Position numbers and translations under genes: made by a program | Origin: CAZQCI01 sp964592255 | Lineage (GTDB): Bacteria > UBA10199 > SBBF01 | Direction of reading: 5' to 3' | Assembly: GCA_964592255.1 (NCBI GenBank) | Contig: CAZQCI010000005.1 | Coordinates: forward strand, 1-49,642 | Length of the DNA: 49,642 bases | The notes under the pieces: model-generated | The model's database searches: none | What the model was told of the DNA's origin: nothing | What the model saw: only the letters and a program-made list of their open reading frames with translations | Shown here: one piece after another, positions 45,208 to 49,642 of the stretch | Layout of the letters: every line of letters begins with the position of its first letter | Position numbering within the stretch: the first letter of the stretch is position 1

Positions 45208-46451
45208 ACTCTAAAAAAAATCCATGTAATCAATCCAAATAAAGGCCCTAAGATCATAGCAGCATAGGCCATATAGCTAAAGAATGAGGGCATGGAAATA
45301 CCTGATTTTTCGGCAATGGCTTTGATCATAAAGTTAGGCCCATTGCCAATATAAGAATTAGCCCCCATTAAGACGGCCCCGGCACTGATGGCTATTAACC
45401 AGCTTTCCTTAACACCGGCAACCATGATGGAGGAGTCCGAAATTTTTTGGGCTAAGGAGAAAAAGGTTAAATAAGTAGGGGCGTTGTCTAGAAAGGAAGA
45501 GAGAATGCCTGTGAGCCAGAAAAAAGATGCGGGATGTGAAGGCCCCCACGTGCCACTATGTTGATGAATGAGTAATAGAGCCGGAGCCATGGTGATGAAG
45601 AGGCCTCCAAAAACAAGGATGACTTCATTAATGGGATGAAAATTGAAGTGGTTTTTTTTATGAATGTCTCGCGGTGTTATTTTCCACGAAAGAAAAGCCA
45701 TGGTGAGCATTGTGATTTCACGAAAAGGGGAGGGTAAAAAAACGCTTCCGACAACACCCGCTAGGAATAAAAAATTAAATTTTCCTTTCCATGTTAAGGG
45801 GATTTGATTTCGTTTGTCTTTTAATAAATCTTTTTTGATTTCTTTTTTGTAGGCCTGTGTATCCCAAATATAAAAAATTGCTAGCAAAGGAAGAACGGTG
45901 CTCACCCAGATGGGAAATAGTTTGAGTGTCCAAAAAAAAGGGACTCCCCGAAGGTAGCCTAAAAATAGGGGGGGATCTCCTATGGGGGTGAGTAATCCTC
46001 CTGCGTTGGCAACAATGAAAATGAAGAAGAGGGGGATATGCCGGGTGTGATGACGTTCGCGATTGGTGTGGAGCAAAGGCCTAATTAATAAAAGGCTGGC
46101 CCCTGTTGTGCCAATCAGGCTTGCCAGAACTGAGCCTGCCGCCAGGAAAAGAGTATTAGTTTTAGGTTGGGCTTCCAAATTGCCATCCAAAAAAATTCCA
46201 CCCGATGTGATAAAGAGGCCGATGAGTAATGTAATGAACGAAAAATAATCGTGCAGGGTATGCAGAAGATGTTCCGGATGATAACAGACCAGAAAAATAA
46301 AAGGTGCTAAGGCCACGGAAAAGGCAAACCAACCTTTATTTGTGTTTTTTTCCCAAAAATGGGGAAAAAAGAGTGGAAGGAGTGCCAAACCTAATAAATT
46401 GATAATGAAAGGGTAAATCCAGAAGAAAGACATAGTGTTTTCGGTCACCAT
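45204..46451 (-). CDS. CitMHS_2/NhaD-type transporter (sodium:proton antiporter or carboxylate transporter)
   Basis: 415 residues with about ten to twelve membrane spans. Ion-transporter superfamily motifs: VANAGGLLTPIGDPPLFLGY near residue 150 and its partner in the second half, SSFLDNAPTYLTFFSLA near 325, then GANSYIGNGPNF. This pattern is shared by NhaD Na+/H+ antiporters and the putative citrate transporter family, so the substrate cannot be fixed. ATG 46451 overlaps the toxin stop by 7 bp; ATG 46433 is an alternative start. Its stop overlaps the PpiC start. Confidence 0.88.
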   Translation of the reverse strand: MVTENTMSFFWIYPFIINLLGLALLPLFFPHFWEKNTNKGWFAFSVALAPFIFLVCYHPEHLLHTLHDYFSFITLLIGLFITSGGIFLDGNLEAQPKTNTLFLAAGSVLASLIGTTGASLLLIRPLLHTNRERHHTRHIPLFFIFIVANAGGLLTPIGDPPLFLGYLRGVPFFWTLKLFPIWVSTVLPLLAIFYIWDTQAYKKEIKKDLLKDKRNQIPLTWKGKFNFLFLAGVVGSVFLPSPFREITMLTMAFLSWKITPRDIHKKNHFNFHPINEVILVFGGLFITMAPALLLIHQHSGTWGPSHPASFFWLTGILSSFLDNAPTYLTFFSLAQKISDSSIMVAGVKESWLIAISAGAVLMGANSYIGNGPNFMIKAIAEKSGISMPSFFSYMAYAAMILGPLFGLITWIFFRV

Positions 46452-46843
46452 TCAGTTTGGACATGAGGATAATGCCGGATCAACTTATCGTAGGTGATCA
46501 AAACGGCTTCTTCAAGGCGGGCCGTAGCGACGATAATCTGATCGGCAGGATCATCATGAAAAGGATGGGGCAATGTGGCAGAGTGCCACGCTATTTCTGG
46601 GGTTAGCCCAATAACGCGTAGGGGCAATTCCCGAAAAGCTTTCATCATCCAGGTGTCTCCCTTAACGGAGAGGGTTAGGCGGTTTTTTTCCAAAAGTTTG
46701 CAGAATTCCCAGCAGGAGATGGCGGATAAGAGTAGTTCTCCGTGTAGTTTGGGGTTTGCGATGATCTTGAGGGCTTTGGGGGAAATTTTTTCGGGGTTAT
46801 TATGCCACCAAATCCAAGTGTGGGTATCGAGTAGGTACTTCAT
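46445..46843 (-). CDS. VapC-family PIN-domain toxin
   Basis: 132 residues from ATG 46843, which overlaps the antitoxin stop as ATGA. PIN-domain motifs: YLLDTHTWIWW (first catalytic Asp), SAISCWEFCKL (Glu), and HDDPADQIIVATARLE (Asp pair), then ITYDKLIR. VapC toxins are Mg-dependent RNases that cut tRNA or rRNA. The subgroup with DTHTWIWW pairs with Phd/YefM-type antitoxins, as here. It is directly followed by, and overlaps, the transporter gene. Confidence 0.92.
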   Translation of the reverse strand: MKYLLDTHTWIWWHNNPEKISPKALKIIANPKLHGELLLSAISCWEFCKLLEKNRLTLSVKGDTWMMKAFRELPLRVIGLTPEIAWHSATLPHPFHDDPADQIIVATARLEEAVLITYDKLIRHYPHVQTEW

Positions 46844-47085
46844 TTGGCGGCTTTCCAAATATGAGGGCCTAAGGGAGTCGTGATGTCCTCCTCTTTCAGG
46901 ACCAGGTTTTTTAAGGTCCCGGGTTTATAAGCCTTTTGGGTGCCTCCTGAGAAAGGGATGACCTGGGCCAATGGTTTTCCGTGTTTGGTGACGATGATGC
47001 TGCCTTGACCATGGCCGATTTCTTCAAAATACTGGAGAGCTTTACTCTTGAATTTGCTGACAGAGACGTGTATTTTTTCCGACAT
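46840..47085 (-). CDS. Phd/YefM-family antitoxin
   Basis: 81 residues from ATG 47085. The N-terminal Phd fold is visible: VSVSKFKSKALQYFEEI, then GSIIVTKHGKPLAQVIPF, the DNA-binding and dimer part of the family. The C-terminal tail (TLKNLVLKEEDITTPLGPHI) would wrap the toxin. The in-frame upstream extension to 47124 is unlikely because it would cover the promoter. A promoter lies just upstream, and the ATG would be only a few bases from the transcript start. Such complexes normally repress their own promoter. Confidence 0.9.
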   Translation of the reverse strand: MSEKIHVSVSKFKSKALQYFEEIGHGQGSIIVTKHGKPLAQVIPFSGGTQKAYKPGTLKNLVLKEEDITTPLGPHIWKAAK

Positions 47086-47095
47086 AGATTTAAAT

Positions 47096-47124
47096 ATATT
47101 ACTATAGTCAAAATAAATGGTCAA
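47096..47124 (-). promoter_or_regulatory. promoter of the antitoxin-toxin series
   Basis: On the minus strand, TTGACC (47119-47124) and TAATAT (47096-47101) are separated by exactly 17 bp. The predicted transcript start is about 4-7 bases before the ATG at 47085, so the message may be almost leaderless. TTGACCAT and TTGACTAT are direct repeats 13 bp apart across the promoter and could be the antitoxin operator. Confidence 0.6.
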
Positions 47125-47205
47125 TATTTATTCATCTCTTCATTTCAGTTCTTGACAGTCAAAACGGCCCCATGTTACTGCGCAAGCGCCTTTTACTAAA
47201 AAACT

Positions 47206-47640
47206 ATGATTCAGCTTTTTCCTAATGAAACTTTGCCGTGGATGTGGGTCATCTTTATGGTGGTCCTTGTGGCCTTGTCGCGCTTGGTGTTTGGGCCGAC
47301 TTTACGTATTTTAGATGCCCGTAAAGCCAAGATGAGCGGTTTGAAGGATCAGGGTGATACTTTGGCTGCCGAAGTGACCCAGCAACTTGCTGAATATGAA
47401 GTGGCTGTCAGCAAAGCCCGTGTGGACGCTGGGGCGGCCCGTGAAAAAATCATTGCCAAAACCCGTGAAGAAGAACGTGTTTTAATTGATCAAGCCCGCC
47501 AATCTGCTGAAACATGGATGCGTGATATGCGGACTCAGTTAGAAAATGAAAAAAAACAAGCCCACGCTCAATTGAAGTCATTGACAGAAGGCTTAGCTAC
47601 TGACTTGGCATCCAAAATTTTGGAAAGGAAAGTGAATTAA
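47206..47640 (+). CDS. ATP synthase F0 subunit b' (AtpF')
   Basis: 144 residues: one N-terminal membrane span (LPWMWVIFMVVLVALSRLVF) followed by a long charged, heptad-like helix to the end (AREKIIAKTREEERVLIDQA). This is the b-type stator stalk. A second b-type gene follows 1 bp later, so this is the b' member of a b/b' heterodimer, an arrangement seen in deltaproteobacteria and photosynthetic bacteria. atpB and atpE are not upstream; a divergent antitoxin gene is there instead. Confidence 0.88.
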   Translation: MIQLFPNETLPWMWVIFMVVLVALSRLVFGPTLRILDARKAKMSGLKDQGDTLAAEVTQQLAEYEVAVSKARVDAGAAREKIIAKTREEERVLIDQARQSAETWMRDMRTQLENEKKQAHAQLKSLTEGLATDLASKILERKVN

Positions 47641-47641
47641 A

Positions 47642-48205
47642 ATGGCCCCATTGTTTTTATCAATGTTACTTCTTTTAGTTTCGCCTGCATTCGCTTTGGC
47701 GGAGGAAGCCTCTCATGGTGGTTCGGGGCCTTCCATGTCCACCCTTTACAGTTTTATTAATTTTACCATTCTTGTTGTGGCCTTGTATAAATTACTTAAA
47801 CAGCCGTTAACTGATTTTTTCAAAGCCCGGGCAGAGGCCATTCGTCAAGGTGTAGAAGAAGGTAGCCTTGTGTATGCTGCGGCTTTGAAACAGCAGGAAG
47901 AATTAAAGGCTCGTCTATCTCGCCTTGAAGCCGATTCTAAAATGATGATGGATTCTTTCAAAGCCGAAGGTGAGGCGGAACGCAAAAGAATGCTGGAACA
48001 AGCATCTGCCTTGGCCCAAAAAATTAAAGATGACGCTAAACGTTTGGCAGACGGTGAAGTTAAAAAAGGAAAAGAAGAATTACGAGAAGCCGCGATTGCC
48101 CTAGCGCGTGAACTGGCGGAACGCCGCTTAACCCAAGAATTAAAAGATGATGATCAAGAACGTTTGGCGCGTGGTTATGTCGAACGGATGAAGAGGATTC
48201 ATTAA
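47642..48205 (+). CDS. atpF: ATP synthase F0 subunit b (AtpF)
   Basis: 187 residues. It begins with a cleavable-looking hydrophobic segment (APLFLSMLLLLVSPAFALAE), then a second span (LYSFINFTILVVALYKLL), then the long stator coiled coil (RKRMLEQASALAQKIKDDAK). The extra N-terminal hydrophobic segment is common in b subunits of deltaproteobacteria. It lies between b' and delta, separated by 1 and 4 bp. Confidence 0.9.
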   Translation: MAPLFLSMLLLLVSPAFALAEEASHGGSGPSMSTLYSFINFTILVVALYKLLKQPLTDFFKARAEAIRQGVEEGSLVYAAALKQQEELKARLSRLEADSKMMMDSFKAEGEAERKRMLEQASALAQKIKDDAKRLADGEVKKGKEELREAAIALARELAERRLTQELKDDDQERLARGYVERMKRIH

Positions 48206-48209
48206 TTTT

Positions 48210-48752
48210 ATGAACGAAGCCGCTCTATCACGACGATACGCTAAAGCCCTTTTTGAAATAGCCAAAGGGAAAGAAGATGTTTTTGAAACTCAACTCAATG
48301 AGTTTCATGCGCTTTGGCTCAACCATGAAGGTTTACGGGGTGTTTTATTAAATCGATTTATCGATTTAAATGCCCGTTTGAAGGTGATTGATGATTTAGC
48401 TGCTAAAATCCAAATGAATCTGGATGTCATTCATTTCCTTAAATTATTGATTCGCAAGGGTCGTATGGGCTATTTTGGAATGATTCTTGAAAGTTTCCAT
48501 GAGTTTGCTCTTCAAGCTGCCAATAAAGTTGAGGCCTCGATTACATCCGCAAAACCTTTGCCTGAAGCCACTTACACGGAATTACAAAACTTGATGGCAC
48601 AAAAAACAGGCAAGATGGTTGTGGTGAAAAAAGAAATAAATCCGGATGTTTTGGGAGGGGTTTGTATTCGTGTTGGTAACGAAATTTATGATGGTACGGT
48701 AAAGGCGGAGTTGGACCGCCTGTGTGATTCGATGGCGAAAGTTTCTTTTTAA
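48210..48752 (+). CDS. atpH: ATP synthase F1 subunit delta (AtpH)
   Basis: 180 residues, standard length. N-terminal helical domain with ALSRRYAKALFEIAKGKED (the A-x-RYAKALF signature), and the C-terminal domain with KMVVVKKEINPDVLGGVCIR and NEIYDGTVKAELDRL. It joins the b/b' stator to the alpha subunits. Confidence 0.95.
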   Translation: MNEAALSRRYAKALFEIAKGKEDVFETQLNEFHALWLNHEGLRGVLLNRFIDLNARLKVIDDLAAKIQMNLDVIHFLKLLIRKGRMGYFGMILESFHEFALQAANKVEASITSAKPLPEATYTELQNLMAQKTGKMVVVKKEINPDVLGGVCIRVGNEIYDGTVKAELDRLCDSMAKVSF

Positions 48753-48841
48753 CTTAAGACCTTAAGCCATCGTTATTTTTGTCCGCTTAACGGGCGGCGG
48801 AAGCCATCTTACAGAGATATAGTGGAAGATTTGTAAACCAT

Positions 48842-48861
48842 ATCCCCGCTTTTGCAGGGAT
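48842..48861. repeat. short palindrome in the atpH-atpA spacer
   Basis: ATCCCCGC and GCAGGGAT form a stem with one mismatch around a short T-rich loop, similar to widely dispersed ATCCCCGC-type palindromes. The 167-bp spacer is unusually long for an atp operon and also has AATCGCGTAA, which matches the outer arm of the nested repeat at 19399-19409. Confidence 0.5.
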
Positions 48862-48919
48862 GATAATTTTGAAGAGAGAATCGCGTAAGGTAAGTTTCTA
48901 ATTTTAATGAGAGGATATT

Positions 48920-49642
48920 ATGCAAATTAAGGCCGAAGAAATCAGTTCCATACTTAAAACACAGATCCAAAATTACGACAAAATGGTTGATAAGGCGGAA
49001 GTCGGTACTGTTGTTGCTGTTGGAGACGGAATTGCCCGTGTTCACGGATTGGATAAAGCGATGGCCGGAGAATTGTTAGAATTCCCCGGAGGCATTCGCG
49101 GGATTGCCTTAAACTTGGATGAAGATAACGTCGGTGTGGCCATCATGGGACGCGATGTGACCATCCGTGAAGGCGATGTTGTTAAACGTACCGGACGTAT
49201 CGCGGAAGTGCCTGTAGGTGAAGGTTTAATGGGTCGTGTGGTGAATGCTTTGGGTGAGCCCATCGATGGTATGGGGCCAATTCAATCGAAGGAAACACGC
49301 CGTATTGAAATCAAAGCTCCTGGTATTGTTAAACGTAAGAGTGTGCATGAGCCATTGCAAACCGGTATTAAAGCCATTGATGCGATGATTCCCATCGGGC
49401 GTGGTCAGCGTGAGTTAATTATTGGTGATCGTCAGACTGGAAAGACGGCAGTGGCTATCGACACCATCATTAACCAAAAAGGAAAAGATGTTTATTGTTT
49501 TTATGTTGCGATTGGACAAAAGCAATCTACTGTGGCGCAAGTCGTGGATAAGCTTAAAAGCCATGGCGCCATGGAATATACCACTGTTGTTTCTGCCAGT
49601 GCTTCCGATCCAGCGCCTCTTCAGTTTATTGCCCCTTATACC
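48920..49642 (+). CDS. atpA: ATP synthase F1 subunit alpha (AtpA), 3' end beyond the window
   Basis: The first 241 residues of about 500. The start ATG has GAGAGG six bases upstream. Conserved blocks: EEISSILKTQIQNYD at the N-terminus, VGDGIARVHGLDKAMAGELL, GRVVNALGEPIDG, and the Walker A loop GDRQTGKTAVAIDTI near residues 170-184. It forms the catalytic hexamer with beta; the rest of the operon (gamma, beta, epsilon) is expected to the right. Confidence 0.97.
   Translation, partial: MQIKAEEISSILKTQIQNYDKMVDKAEVGTVVAVGDGIARVHGLDKAMAGELLEFPGGIRGIALNLDEDNVGVAIMGRDVTIREGDVVKRTGRIAEVPVGEGLMGRVVNALGEPIDGMGPIQSKETRRIEIKAPGIVKRKSVHEPLQTGIKAIDAMIPIGRGQRELIIGDRQTGKTAVAIDTIINQKGKDVYCFYVAIGQKQSTVAQVVDKLKSHGAMEYTTVVSASASDPAPLQFIAPYT

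Overview
The window is a chromosomal segment of a Gram-negative bacterium of moderate GC. Outer-membrane-type barrel proteins ending in Phe, a SurA/PpiC chaperone pair, lipoprotein signals, a non-flagellar type III export gate (SctV), a thrombospondin-type-3 protein with a MYXO-CTERM-like tail, and an ATP synthase cluster starting at atpF'-atpF-atpH-atpA together suggest a deltaproteobacterial-type lineage (Bdellovibrionota, Myxococcota or a related candidate group). This placement is an inference; there is no rRNA in the window. Two 10-N runs (8472-8481, 36140-36149) mark scaffold gaps, so this is a draft or metagenome assembly. I see no tRNA, rRNA, CRISPR array, transposase or phage gene.

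Layout. 1-4313: a small secreted peptide on the minus strand, then two small proteins, a GMC oxidoreductase and an M20 peptidase. 4320-8176: secA and argJ. 8177-8926: a barrel-like protein crossed by a gap. 9079-11199: an orphan sctV interrupted by one in-frame TAA. 11241-13729: bioF-bioA, translationally coupled. 13708-14862: a TraF/PorV-like outer-membrane protein facing bioA. 14991-20747: hisG, ftsY, a Na/Pi cotransporter, a Nudix hydrolase, a small lipoprotein, a DUF962 protein and ruvX. 21134-25781: a TSP3-repeat surface protein, mltG, an SRPBCC-type protein and an RcsF-like protein.

25947-40921 is filled by two giant paralogous genes of unknown function. The first encodes 1756 aa. The second is split by a scaffold gap and encodes at least about 3230 aa. 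They share repeated beta-rich modules and a C-terminal module with a 44-nt identical DNA stretch. This is the most unusual content of the window.

40928-47085 (minus strand) is a compact, mostly overlapping series: antitoxin, VapC toxin, CitMHS_2-type transporter, PpiC lipoprotein, SurA-like chaperone, PdxA, phosphohexomutase. 47206 to the end (plus strand) is the start of the ATP synthase operon.

A second theme is short palindromic repeats placed at or inside genes: a 158-bp inverted repeat over the ftsY start, a shared element inside bioA and in front of pdxA, a nested palindrome at 19328-19409, and hairpins before the giant genes and before atpA. Several starts are non-standard (ftsY TTG, pdxA probably ATC), and pdxA also lacks a conserved metal-ligand His.
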